Shown one piece after another: positions 16,394-24,600 of a stretch of DNA of 64,000 bases. How positions within the stretch are numbered: position 1 is the stretch's first letter; each line of letters begins with the position of its first letter. The DNA comes from Flexithrix dorotheae DSM 6795. GTDB lineage: Bacteria > Bacteroidota > Bacteroidia > Cytophagales > Flammeovirgaceae. The notes beneath the pieces were generated by a model that worked only from the letters and a program-made list of their open reading frames with translations, was not told where the DNA came from and did no database searches. The stretch is taken from positions 62,664 through 126,663 of the forward strand of contig NZ_KB903436.1 in NCBI RefSeq assembly GCF_000379765.1. The letters run 5' to 3'. A program made the translations under genes and the position numbers.

Positions 16394-16427
16394 GCAAAAC
16401 CTGTTCATTACAATGAACAGGTTTTGC
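16394..16427 (+). terminator. Intrinsic terminator after the OmpA lipoprotein
   Basis: Perfect stem GCAAAACCTGTTCATT / AATGAACAGGTTTTGC with a 2-base loop; T residues lie inside the 3' arm and after it. Confidence 0.85.
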
Positions 16428-16493
16428 TGTTTTACAGGAAAAATAATTCCTCTCCCAGCCATTAATTTCCAAATTTTCAGGATTTTTATTGGG

Positions 16494-16629
16494 ACAGCGT
16501 TTTGGCAATTTTAAGCATCTGTGCTCCACACCAGGTACTCCAAACCGGATACTATTATACCCTAGAAATAGTAATCTCTCAATCAGACTTTTATGGCAAA
16601 ATAATATCTGGTTAATTTTGAATTATTAC
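16494..16629 (-). repeat. Dispersed intergenic repeat family B, copy 1 (reverse orientation)
   Basis: Read on the minus strand, this copy contains ATTATTTTGCCATAAAAGTC, GAGAGATTACTATTTCT and GGTGTGGAGCACAGATGCTT in the same order as the copies at 34158-34250 and 38384-38499. It has about 20 bp more in the middle than the others. It carries no ORF. Confidence 0.75.
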
Positions 16630-16680
16630 TTATTAGGGTAAAATTTTGTGAATTCGGCTGGTGGTCCAATTCCCCAATAT

Positions 16681-16758
16681 CATAGAAAAAATTCCACATT
16701 TTCCCCAAACTAGATTTAGCCAATTTAAAACAAAAATTTTATATCTATTTGATTATTA
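16681..16758 (+). promoter_or_regulatory. Two-part stress promoter of the 16885 outer-membrane gene
   Basis: Dyad CATAGAA-AAAA-TTCCACA at 16681-16698 and TGATTATTA at 16750-16758, 51 bp apart; start codon 126 bp further. A third, weaker match (TGCTACA-AT-TGTGAGG) lies at 16827-16842. Confidence 0.45.
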
Positions 16759-16884
16759 ATACTTTATGTTGTTATGGCAATTTGCCATGCAAAATGGAAT
16801 AATTATTACAAATAGAGAATTGACCCTGCTACAATTGTGAGGGAGAATATCAAAATCAAATTATAACCTTAAAACTAAATTGTT

Positions 16885-17517
16885 ATGAAATCAGCTAAAA
16901 CAAAATTAATCGTAGGTCTGTCATTATTAATCGGATCCTTATTCGCAACTGTCACTGCATTTGCCCAGGGACCTTCAGTTGGATTAAAAGGCGGTCTGAA
17001 TTATTCTTCCTTACAGGTGGAAAATGTAAAAAATGAGAGTTCCAGATTGGGGTTTCATGCGGGTATTGCTGCCAAATTCCCGATCACAGATGTAGTGAAT
17101 ATCCAGCCAGAGATTGTCTATTCCAATAAGGGAGTGGAAGCCGAATATGATATTGCCACATTTGAGGGAACAAACAAATTGAACCTGAACTATATAGATG
17201 TACCCGTGCTTTTGGTATTTGATATCGCAGAAGTTTTTAATCTTCATGCAGGTATTTATGGTTCTTATCTTTTAGATGCCAAAGTAAAATCTGATGGTGA
17301 TTTTGGAAGCGGAGCCACCGACCTGAATAAAGAAGATTTTAATGAATTCGACTATGGTGCTTCATTTGGTGGGGGTGTAGATTTAGGAAGAGTAGAATTG
17401 GGAATCAGATACAACAGAGGATTGAGAGATGTGGCCAATTCTGGTGTTTCCAATCAATTTGTAGGGAATTCGAGAAATTCTTTATTACAGGTTTACACCA
17501 TTATAGGATTAAAATAA
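16885..17517 (+). CDS. Outer-membrane beta-barrel (porin-like) protein
   Basis: A 210-residue secreted protein. Residues 1-27 are a signal peptide ending in TAFAQ. The mature part starts GPSVGLKGGLNYSSL and has alternating strands ending in an aromatic-free IIGLK C-terminus, the pattern of the PorT/OMP_b-brl_2 eight-stranded barrels common in Bacteroidota. Such proteins are often induced by envelope stress, with no defined transport role. It is monocistronic, followed by a bidirectional terminator, and is preceded by the two-part stress motif. Confidence 0.88.
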   Translation: MKSAKTKLIVGLSLLIGSLFATVTAFAQGPSVGLKGGLNYSSLQVENVKNESSRLGFHAGIAAKFPITDVVNIQPEIVYSNKGVEAEYDIATFEGTNKLNLNYIDVPVLLVFDIAEVFNLHAGIYGSYLLDAKVKSDGDFGSGATDLNKEDFNEFDYGASFGGGVDLGRVELGIRYNRGLRDVANSGVSNQFVGNSRNSLLQVYTIIGLK

Positions 17518-17557
17518 AACTTCAAAGTTTCAATTATAACCTAATGCTAACAAAAGA

Positions 17558-17590
17558 AAAAAGCACACCTGTTTAGGTGTGCTTTTTTTC
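17558..17590. terminator. Bidirectional intrinsic terminator
   Basis: Stem AAAGCACACCT / AGGTGTGCTTT flanked by A and T runs, between convergent genes (barrel protein and DUF6503-type lipoprotein). Confidence 0.9.
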
Positions 17591-17615
17591 CTTATTTCAA
17601 ATGAAGGTTTCATCA

Positions 17616-18512
17616 CTAATTCATTTCTTCAATTACCTGAGCCCCATCCGGCACATTAAAGAAAGATGATTCTAATTCCGGTTTAAATACCACATCTGTC
17701 ACTACTGTTTTAGTAACATATTCCTGTACAGTATCCTCTCTATACATAAAAGTCCTGTGCAGGCCGGCAAAGGAAATTCCATTGACCAACTGCCTGTTTT
17801 CATATGTCATTAGTTTTTCAGGGGTATGACCACCTTCAGGGAAAAATCCCGGATAAGAAACAATATACCTAATAACATCTATCAGATGAGTTTCCCGATT
17901 AATATAAATAATATAATAATCTTCAGGTGCATCCCCCACATTTTCCTGGTAGGTAACCTTCACCAGATCATAAATTTTATTTTCAAATTCCTTCCCCTCT
18001 TCAAATAAAGATAATTTTACCCCCTCATCGCTAAATACAAAAGGCATACTCACAAAATAATATGGGGTAAGCGACCAAAATCTGGGATTAATTTTCAGGT
18101 CATTTTCAACTGAAACCTGCCAGGCTTTTTCCCCATCCCAACCAAAGGAAACCTCTGGGTTATCTGGCAAATAATGCCTGCTTCTTGCAGACCAGGTGTC
18201 TATCGTCTGGTAAGTATCCCTTACGGTTTTGGCAGTATCCAATGGCCGGTAATTGAACCGGAAAAAAACAGGTCCGTTGTTATACCATTTCTCCAATCCT
18301 CCATGTGCTTCTATAGATTCCCAAACCAGTTTGCCTTCAGGTGATTTGTTTAATCTTTCCTGGGCCGCAAGTACTCTTGTGGTCACCCAGTCCTTTTCGG
18401 GTTTTACTTTATTTGATTCCTTTCCTTCCGAGTTTTTTTCATGCTGAACATTTGTATTACAGCTCCACAAAAAAGTGGAAAAAATAATTATTAATTTGCA
18501 ATGGTTTACCAT
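17616..18512 (-). CDS. DUF6503-type lipoprotein
   Basis: A 298-residue protein with a lipoprotein signal (lipobox STFLWSC, Cys at about 18) and a charged linker. The body begins at about residue 55 with LNKSPEGKLVWESIEAHGGLEKW, an opening typical of Bacteroidota proteins of the LolA/DUF6503 type (heme- or lipid-like beta half-barrel), and later motifs such as YYIIYINRETHLIDVIRY and FSLYVPDGA-like VPDGAQVI fit. The fold resembles lipoprotein-carrier proteins, but no function is established. It is divergent from the Mla operon with 246 bp between. Confidence 0.7.
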   Translation of the reverse strand: MVNHCKLIIIFSTFLWSCNTNVQHEKNSEGKESNKVKPEKDWVTTRVLAAQERLNKSPEGKLVWESIEAHGGLEKWYNNGPVFFRFNYRPLDTAKTVRDTYQTIDTWSARSRHYLPDNPEVSFGWDGEKAWQVSVENDLKINPRFWSLTPYYFVSMPFVFSDEGVKLSLFEEGKEFENKIYDLVKVTYQENVGDAPEDYYIIYINRETHLIDVIRYIVSYPGFFPEGGHTPEKLMTYENRQLVNGISFAGLHRTFMYREDTVQEYVTKTVVTDVVFKPELESSFFNVPDGAQVIEEMN

Positions 18513-18613
18513 GTTTTTTTAAAGAATTAAATTTCTCTTTGTTTTAGTTGATATTGATTTCAGATTGCAGGAACCGGATTATGAAAAAAAAGTTCAATTC
18601 TATATTTTACCTC

Positions 18614-18702
18614 TGTAGAATAAATTACCCAAACTCCTGAAAACCATGGGTATTTTCATCCCCGAATTTCACGCAAAATTTTTTATATTAATCTGAAAAT
18701 CA
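18614..18702 (+). promoter_or_regulatory. Two-part stress promoter of the mla operon
   Basis: Dyad TGTAGAA-TAAA-TTACCCA at 18614-18631 and TGAAAATCA at 18694-18702, 62 bp apart. The second element ends 56 bp before the start codon. Confidence 0.5.
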
Positions 18703-18758
18703 ATTACTTATATAAAATATCATTATTTTTTCATTAAGCTGGTAAAAACATCAGTTCA

Positions 18759-19595
18759 ATGGAAAAAGAATTAACAGGTACTACCAGTTCGATTAGAAAT
18801 ACAATACGGCAACAGGAAGAAGAAGAAAGGTTATGGATTCCCGAAAGGTTTCATCCTTTTTTTGAAACCATGGCGAAAATTGCCAGATTTATTGGAAGGT
18901 TTTTCAAAAACTTATTCAATCCACCTTTTGAAACCACAGCATTTCTCGATCAATGCTATAAAATAGGATATCAGTCACTTTTATTAATAGGAATTACTGC
19001 AGCCATTGCAGGTGTGGTATTTAGCCAGCAATCCCGCCCTTCTCTGGTGGCCTTTGGAGCCCAATCCTGGTTGCCTTCCTTTGTTTCCATAGCAGTGGTA
19101 AGGTCATTGGGCCCACTGATTACTGCCTTGATATGTTCTGGAAAAGTGGCTTCAAATATAGCAGCCGAATTGAGCTCCATGCGGGTTACAGAACAGATCG
19201 ATGCCATGGAAGTTTCCGCAACCAAGCCTTTTAAATATCTAATTGTAACCAGGATTTTGGCCGCTACCATAATGATTCCCATTCTCACCATTTTTGCGGA
19301 TACCTTATCGTTGATGAGCTCTTTTCTTTCAGTAAATATTTTAGATCAAACCAGTTTTAACCTGTTTTTTACAAAGGTTTTCGAAGCCATAAGCTTTCTG
19401 GATATCATTGGGTCCATCTCAAAATCAGTATTTTTTGGATTTGCCATAGGGGCAGTAGCCTGCTACAAAGGTTACTACGCCAGCAAAGGAACCGTAGGTG
19501 TAGGAAAGGCAGCAAATGGAGCTGTAGTCACTTCCATGTTCCTCATATTCATTATCGATTTACTTGCACTTCAGGTCATTACATTTTTCAGGTAA
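18759..19595 (+). CDS. mlaE: MlaE-type ABC transporter permease (lipid transport)
   Basis: A 278-residue protein of the MlaE/YrbE family. A soluble N-terminus of about 60 residues (with Gln/Glu-rich start) precedes five or so membrane segments. Landmarks include GPLITALICSGKVASNIAAELSSMRVTEQIDAME (given in part: ICSGKVASNIAAEL, VTEQIDAM), the classic EQIDA loop that contacts the ATPase. With MlaF and MlaD downstream it forms an inner-membrane complex moving phospholipids between membranes. Gap to the ATPase gene is 33 bp. The 5' region has the stress promoter, suggesting induction on envelope stress. Confidence 0.94.
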   Translation: MEKELTGTTSSIRNTIRQQEEEERLWIPERFHPFFETMAKIARFIGRFFKNLFNPPFETTAFLDQCYKIGYQSLLLIGITAAIAGVVFSQQSRPSLVAFGAQSWLPSFVSIAVVRSLGPLITALICSGKVASNIAAELSSMRVTEQIDAMEVSATKPFKYLIVTRILAATIMIPILTIFADTLSLMSSFLSVNILDQTSFNLFFTKVFEAISFLDIIGSISKSVFFGFAIGAVACYKGYYASKGTVGVGKAANGAVVTSMFLIFIIDLLALQVITFFR

Positions 19596-19628
19596 AAAAT
19601 GGGAGACTCAATAACCAAATAAAAAATT

Positions 19629-20408
19629 ATGGAAGATCAATTAGAAATGAAAAGCAAACCATTGACAAGTACCACTCAAAAGGAGATTGTCACGGTGCAA
19701 AACATTTATAAATCATTCGGAGAAAAAAAGGTACTGCAAGGTGTGAGTTTTCATCTGAAAAAAGGTGAAAACCTGGTCGTATTGGGAAAGTCAGGTACCG
19801 GGAAATCCGTATTGATAAAATGCCTTGTTGGATTACTCTATCCCGACCGGGGTAGTGTGAACGTGTTGGGAGAAAATGTGTTGGAACTTGATCCTGTAGC
19901 CCTGGATGCACTAAGGCTTAAAATTGGGTTTAATTTTCAAAATAGTGCCTTGTACGATTCTATGACAGTGAGGGAAAATCTCGAATTTCCTTTAAAGAGA
20001 AACTTCAGGGAAATGACTGAAAAGGAATTGGATAAAGCAGTAGATGAAGCCCTGGAAAGTGTTGGACTTTCTCATACAAAAGACCTGATGCCATCTGAAC
20101 TCTCTGGAGGTATGCGAAAAAGAATTGGTATTGCCAGAACCCTGATTCTGAAACCGGAAATAATGCTTTACGATGAGCCTACCAGCGGACTGGATCCCGT
20201 GACGGCAAAGGAAATTAACGAACTGATTGTGGAAGTTAAAGAAAAATACCACACTGCTGCAATCGTGATTACCCACGATATCAGTTGTGCCAGAACCACA
20301 GGAGACCGTATAATGGCCTTGGCTGAAGGAAAAGTTTTAGAAGCAGGAACATTTGAAGAAATTTCCAAAACAGATCATCCGGCCCTCAAAGCATTTTTCG
20401 ATTATTAA
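19629..20408 (+). CDS. mlaF: MlaF-type ABC transporter ATPase
   Basis: A 259-residue ATPase with Walker A GKSGTGKSV, Q-loop FNFQNSALYDSMTVRENLEFP (part), signature LSGGMRKRIGIAR, Walker B ILKPEIMLYDEPTSGLDPVT (part) and the H-loop ITHD. The Phe-Gln-Asn-Ser-Ala-Leu pattern after the Q-loop is typical of MlaF rather than other importers. The N-terminal 20 residues are a non-conserved extension. Second gene of the mla operon; it energises MlaE. Confidence 0.95.
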   Translation: MEDQLEMKSKPLTSTTQKEIVTVQNIYKSFGEKKVLQGVSFHLKKGENLVVLGKSGTGKSVLIKCLVGLLYPDRGSVNVLGENVLELDPVALDALRLKIGFNFQNSALYDSMTVRENLEFPLKRNFREMTEKELDKAVDEALESVGLSHTKDLMPSELSGGMRKRIGIARTLILKPEIMLYDEPTSGLDPVTAKEINELIVEVKEKYHTAAIVITHDISCARTTGDRIMALAEGKVLEAGTFEEISKTDHPALKAFFDY

Positions 20409-20495
20409 TTAGTACAGCATCAAAAATCAGGAAATTGAAGGGAAAAAGCCCCATACAGGTATCCTCAAAATATTAATCTCATAAAAATTAGAACA

Positions 20496-21521
20496 ATGAA
20501 AAAGCAAAATAAATCAAGAACTATAAAATTAGGCGTATTTGTCACGCTGGGTGTGGCACTGCTTGTAACTGCTATGCTAATTCTGGGTACGCAATCCAAA
20601 ATGTTTGTGTCTAAATTTCCCCTGAAAACTACTGTAAAAAATGTGGAAGGACTAAAAGAGGGAGATAATGTCTGGTTCCTGGGGGTGAAAATAGGAGTGG
20701 TAAAAGCAATCGAGTTCGGAGGCAGAAATTCACTGGATATCACCATGTTACTGGACGAAAATATCAAACCCTTAATTAAAAAGGATTCGAAAGCAGTTAT
20801 CAGTTCTGATGGAGTATTGGCAGGAAATAAAATTGTTTCCATTACACCTGGAAGTGGCAATTCAGCTGCAGTGGAAGAAGGAGATGAAATTGCTTCTGAG
20901 GTGCCTTTCGACACGGATGAAATCATCACTACTTTATCTGAAAATAATGATAACCTGGCTGATGTAACCAGAGACCTCAAAGTAATCACAGAAAGAATTG
21001 TTTCAGAAGAAGGTATCGTGGGAAACCTGATTTCCGATGAAACCGCTTCACGCAGATTTGAAAATATCCTGCAGAACCTTGAAAAAACAACTGCTGCTAC
21101 GCTAATGGTTACGGGAGATCTGGCTAAGTTCAGTGCCAAACTGAATGATAAAAATAATCCTCTTCAAATGCTGATGGCAGATACTTCAATCTATTATAAT
21201 CTCCACCAAACGGTAAATAATTTTAATCAGGTCAGTCAGGATGCAGGCCAAATAATAGAAGAACTGGTTCAAACTTCTCAAAAACTTAATCAGGAAGATA
21301 ATACAATTGCCCTGCTCACTGAAGATGAAGAATTTGCAAAGACTTTGGAAAACACTATGGAAAACCTGGAAGAAGGATCTGCAAAGCTCAATGTAAACCT
21401 GGAAGCCATGCGGGAAAACTTTCTTTTCAGGAGATATTTTAAAAAACAGGAAAAAGAAGCCAGAAAAGCGGAGAAAAAAGCACTTTCGGAAGGCTCAAAC
21501 GATATATCATTTAATGATTAA
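20496..21521 (+). CDS. mlaD: MlaD-like MCE-domain protein
   Basis: A 341-residue protein with an N-terminal membrane anchor (about 10-28: LGVFVTLGVALLVTAMLILG) followed by a MCE domain (about 38-115, VEGLKEGDNVWFLGVKIGVV) and a long helical C-terminus rich in Asn, Glu and Lys (about 140-320), longer than E. coli MlaD (183 residues). It should form the periplasmic hexameric ring carrying lipid substrate from MlaEF. The C-terminal extension may reach toward the outer membrane or peptidoglycan; this is inference. Third and last gene of the operon; no mlaB or mlaC gene is adjacent. Confidence 0.93.
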   Translation: MKKQNKSRTIKLGVFVTLGVALLVTAMLILGTQSKMFVSKFPLKTTVKNVEGLKEGDNVWFLGVKIGVVKAIEFGGRNSLDITMLLDENIKPLIKKDSKAVISSDGVLAGNKIVSITPGSGNSAAVEEGDEIASEVPFDTDEIITTLSENNDNLADVTRDLKVITERIVSEEGIVGNLISDETASRRFENILQNLEKTTAATLMVTGDLAKFSAKLNDKNNPLQMLMADTSIYYNLHQTVNNFNQVSQDAGQIIEELVQTSQKLNQEDNTIALLTEDEEFAKTLENTMENLEEGSAKLNVNLEAMRENFLFRRYFKKQEKEARKAEKKALSEGSNDISFND

Positions 21522-21535
21522 TTACCAATACATCC

Positions 21536-21623
21536 TAAGAGCATGTTTAAATTTTAACTGTTTTGCTGCAAATGCCCATTTATGAAACCAAGCTTGAAAA
21601 CCTAAATTTTAAACACGCTCTAA
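21536..21623. repeat. MITE-like repeat family A, copy 1
   Basis: An 88-bp element with terminal inverted repeats TAAGAGCATGTTTAAATTTT and its complement (ending TAAACACGCTCTAA). The interior shares TTTTGCTGCAAATGC with copy 2. No ORF. It sits right after mlaD, before that operon's terminator. Confidence 0.75.
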
Positions 21624-21645
21624 ACAATAACCTACTACACACAAG

Positions 21646-21680
21646 AATCCACTGGTAAATTTTTGCCAGTGGATTTTTTA
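21646..21680 (+). terminator. Intrinsic terminator of the mla operon
   Basis: Stem AATCCACTGG / CCAGTGGATT followed by six T residues. Confidence 0.85.
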
Positions 21681-21721
21681 TTGATAATGCCCTATCATTT
21701 TTATTCACTCTGTTTTTTCAT

Positions 21722-21762
21722 AAAAAAAAGGATGAAGAACCATCTTCATCCCTTTATTATTT
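21722..21762 (-). terminator. Intrinsic terminator of the DUF4235 gene
   Basis: On the minus strand, stem GGGATGAAGA / TCTTCATCC with a following run of T residues. Confidence 0.85.
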
Positions 21763-21801
21763 TGGAACTAAAATCACCTATTAGATTTATTTTGAATATT
21801 T

Positions 21802-22083
21802 TTAAGCAGGGGGATCCTGTTTAGTTACTTTCTTCCAAACCGTTACGAGACCTTGTTCGGTTGCCAGTTTACCTAAACTGATTACCACTCCTGAAAGAAT
21901 TGTCCAACCCAGTAGTTTCTTAAAATTTCCTGTAGATTGAATAGATTGAGATTTTTTGGGGGGCTCTTTTTCCTTCACTTTCTTAAAGCTTTTACTTAGT
22001 CCCTTTTTCATGACTACAGCAGTGGCCAGGGAAGCCACAGTTGATAGCCCCTTCCAAATATTATTTTGTGATGTTATGGCCAT
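21802..22083 (-). CDS. DUF4235-like small membrane protein
   Basis: A 93-residue protein with two hydrophobic segments (about 12-28 and 56-75) separated by a basic, Pro-rich loop (KEKEPPKKSQS), and the C-terminal WKKVTKQDPPA, where the Trp-Lys-Lys-x-Thr-(Gly/Lys)-x-x-Pro-Pro pattern matches DUF4235. Family members are small stress-associated membrane proteins of unknown function. It has its own terminator and a two-part stress promoter upstream. Confidence 0.7.
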   Translation of the reverse strand: MAITSQNNIWKGLSTVASLATAVVMKKGLSKSFKKVKEKEPPKKSQSIQSTGNFKKLLGWTILSGVVISLGKLATEQGLVTVWKKVTKQDPPA

Positions 22084-22180
22084 GTCTATTTATTTTTTGG
22101 TTAAAAAATTCTGATATAATAACATTATAGAAGAATTTGTACCAAAGAAAGAAATCATAAGTACTTAAATTATAAGATGC

Positions 22181-22260
22181 TTAAAATCAAATACTTATGA
22201 TATAGGTAAATTGTAATAATCCTATTATAGCTGTAGGATATTTTACCCAATATTGTGGAA
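22181..22260 (-). promoter_or_regulatory. Two-part stress promoter of the DUF4235 gene
   Basis: On the + strand TGTAGGA-TATT-TTACCCA at 22232-22249, then ATAT and TGTGGAA (22254-22260). A weaker second element TTAAAATCA (TGATTTTAA in transcription sense) is at 22181-22189, a gap of 42 bp, close to the 43 bp seen at 34872-34923. Confidence 0.45.
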
Positions 22261-22307
22261 TTAGGGAAACTATCAGTAGCTGTCCCTAAAAGTAGAGCAT
22301 TATTGAA

Positions 22308-22955
22308 TTACCGGTTTCCCAGCTCTTTTTCAGCACATTTAGACATCATTTTCATGGCGGTTCTCTTTTTTTGAAGGTCTTCCACAATGGAAATAAAAAA
22401 ACCAAAAGTCTCTACAGCTTTATCAATTATGATACTGTAATCAGCATCTTCCTTTTCCTCCTGGTTTAACAATTCCTGAATTTCTCTCCAATACTCCCCT
22501 GTATCTCCTTCATACCCTCTGAAAAATGTAAAATCTGATATAAACTTTAAGGTGGGGTTCAGGACCATTTTCCTTAAAATAAATTTACCTCCCAGTGTAG
22601 CTCCTTCGCTTACATAAAGTACCCCCAATGCTTCTTGCAGATTCCCAACTATTAGTTGGCTTGTAGGTTGAGTCTCATTTAAAAACTTTTCTCCGTCAAT
22701 TCCTTGTTGAAGCAGGTCTTTCAGTAACCACTCTGTTTTTTTCCTTTTCCCTAAATCCAACACATTCTTTTCATTTTGGGAAAGTCCCTTTTCGAGGGCC
22801 TCTTCCAGGTGTGCATGTGCCAACAGATTGATCAACAGAAGTTCTTTAAACTCAGCTACGGATAATGAATAATTTAAAATTTTCTCCTGGTATAGTAGCT
22901 TTTCTAAAGCCTTATGCTGGTCGGAGGTCGCTTGTCTTAGTTTTCCTAGTATCAT
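22308..22955 (-). CDS. bphO: Heme oxygenase (biliverdin-forming), BphO-like
   Basis: A 215-residue all-helical protein. The N-terminus (LRQATSDQHKALEKL, proximal heme His14) and the distal-helix segment LGVLYVSEGATLGGKFILR match bacterial heme oxygenases, with YVxEGxTLGG as the conserved heme pocket. It would open heme to biliverdin, CO and iron. About 1.6 kb away lies a bacteriophytochrome (24601-26850) that requires biliverdin, so it very probably supplies that chromophore. The AraC-type gene on the same strand lies upstream with a 315-bp gap. No terminator or stress dyad precedes it directly. Confidence 0.9.
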   Translation of the reverse strand: MILGKLRQATSDQHKALEKLLYQEKILNYSLSVAEFKELLLINLLAHAHLEEALEKGLSQNEKNVLDLGKRKKTEWLLKDLLQQGIDGEKFLNETQPTSQLIVGNLQEALGVLYVSEGATLGGKFILRKMVLNPTLKFISDFTFFRGYEGDTGEYWREIQELLNQEEKEDADYSIIIDKAVETFGFFISIVEDLQKKRTAMKMMSKCAEKELGNR

Positions 22956-23270
22956 TTTGTGTGGGTTATAAATCTGGGCTGATCGAGTTAAAAAAATAAT
23001 TTAATTGAAAGAATTTTCATTCATAACTGCTGAATCTAAACATCTCTTTGAATCTTGGAGTATAACCGAATCCAGTTCAGGCAAAGCTGATTAATTACGA
23101 CAAATTATGGAAGTGATATTACTCAAAGGTACTTCAGCTAAAAAGAGATTTCATGTTTAAATTGGATAAATATGGGCCCAAGAGGGATTTTTCCATGGTT
23201 GGAAAAAACATGGAATAGAAACAAAGGGAAACAGACAACCATGTTTTTATCCAAATTTATCTTAAAATAA
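22956..23270. other. 315-bp intergenic region
   Basis: AT-rich spacer between bphO and the AraC-type regulator gene. No ORF, dyad or repeat that I can support. It presumably holds the bphO promoter. Confidence 0.5.
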
Positions 23271-24293
23271 TTAAAGTACTTCCGATTGAAAGCGCTTTAC
23301 AAATTCACTTGGCAGGCTTCCAAATTTTTCCCTAAACCGCCTTGCAAAATGACTTTTATTGGAATAACCTACCTTGCTGGCTATTTCTTCGATATTCAGG
23401 GTATCTTCCAGGAGCAAAAGCTTTGCTTTTTCAAGTCTTTCTTCTCTTAGGTATTTATATATTGAAGTGCTGTAAATAGTTCTAAAACCTTTTTTCAATT
23501 TGTATTCATTGATTCCGGCAAGTTTGGAAAGGGCTTTAATGGTTGGTGGATTTTTCAAATCCTTTAAGAGTAAATCTTTCGCCTTTTTAATTAGTGCTAC
23601 ATCATTTTTTCTAAGCAAAATTCTGTTTCCTTCAGACATCATATCGTCCTGATATTGTTTAACCTGCAGGGAAAAAAGTTCCTGGGCTTTGGATTCCATA
23701 TAGGCCTTTCTAACGAGTCCTTCATGCGTATTGGAATAAACTTCATTGATACACTCGGCTATCGCAAAACTGTAGTTGCTTTGGTAGTAGAAAGAATGAT
23801 TTCCACACTTATCCCTAAAAGCAGACGCTAGTTTTTCAGGAATTGAATCCAAATCACAATTGATTTTCTTCAGAAAGGCTTCCCTGTTAATTTGCAGACT
23901 ACACAACTGAATTTCCTGGTTGGCCGGTAACGTAATTTTTTGGTCACAAGTCTTTTTTGAGGCCGTAATAGAGCCTTGCAAAGGGCTCAAACCATACTGA
24001 ATAAAATCGGAATCGATGGAATGAAATGTTTCCCCTTTTAAGGAAAATAAAAACTGCAGAGGTTGGAAATCGTGCGGTTGATATTTGATTTTTAAATCGT
24101 CTTTTAACTCGCATTTTACCATAAGCAAAGCCAACCCAAATGGAAAAGATAGTCCTTTAATAACACCGATTCCAACTGATTTTGGCAAACTCACCATACC
24201 CTCCTCACAATCGAACTCTGGTTGTACTTTCAATTGTTGGGCAAATTCAGCAACAATCTCTTTTATTTTATGGGAACTTAAATAGATTTTCAT
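23271..24293 (-). CDS. AraC-family transcriptional regulator
   Basis: A 340-residue protein with a non-conserved N-terminal ligand/dimerisation domain (about 1-230) and a C-terminal AraC double helix-turn-helix (about 240-335): LAGINEYKLKKGFRTIYSTSIYKYLREERLEKA (first HTH in part) and NIEEIASKVGYSNKSHFARRFREKFG (second HTH and family signature, in part). It is divergent from the phytochrome gene (307 bp between) and tandem with bphO. AraC proteins of this form usually respond to a small molecule; the ligand and targets are unknown. Regulation of the phytochrome/heme oxygenase pair is plausible from position only. Confidence 0.9.
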   Translation of the reverse strand: MKIYLSSHKIKEIVAEFAQQLKVQPEFDCEEGMVSLPKSVGIGVIKGLSFPFGLALLMVKCELKDDLKIKYQPHDFQPLQFLFSLKGETFHSIDSDFIQYGLSPLQGSITASKKTCDQKITLPANQEIQLCSLQINREAFLKKINCDLDSIPEKLASAFRDKCGNHSFYYQSNYSFAIAECINEVYSNTHEGLVRKAYMESKAQELFSLQVKQYQDDMMSEGNRILLRKNDVALIKKAKDLLLKDLKNPPTIKALSKLAGINEYKLKKGFRTIYSTSIYKYLREERLEKAKLLLLEDTLNIEEIASKVGYSNKSHFARRFREKFGSLPSEFVKRFQSEVL

Positions 24294-24425
24294 GGCTATG
24301 AGGCTTTTTTACACTTGTGGGTAAAAACTTCATACCACATCCCATTAAAAGAACTTTACACTTTGTAAATCACTGAAAATGAGACAACTAATCATTATTC
24401 ATATTTTAATAAAATGTGTAGAAGT

Positions 24426-24513
24426 TGTAGGATAATTTCCACATAATTGAGGTAAAGATCCAGAGGTAAGAAAGCATCATTCCAAAAACAAAACAATCCT
24501 TTTCAGGTTATAA
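24426..24513 (+). promoter_or_regulatory. Two-part stress promoter of the phytochrome gene
   Basis: Dyad TGTAGGA-TAAT-TTCCACA at 24426-24443, preceded by TGTAGAA-GT at 24417-24425, and a second-element match AGGTTATAA at 24505-24513, 61 bp downstream; the start codon follows 87 bp later. Confidence 0.45.
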
Positions 24514-24600
24514 TTAATCCATTCTAGGATGTTTTTTATTAAATTTTGGCAAATATTCCCAGTACCTTTATAAACTGAAAAATACCAAGCTTTTTTACCT

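Noticed and set aside
16741-16790. A sigma-54 promoter near TGGCAATTTGCCATGCA
   Set aside because: The GG and GC dinucleotides are 11 bp apart instead of 10; the block is better read as a small palindrome. Similar checks at the other dyad promoters also failed.
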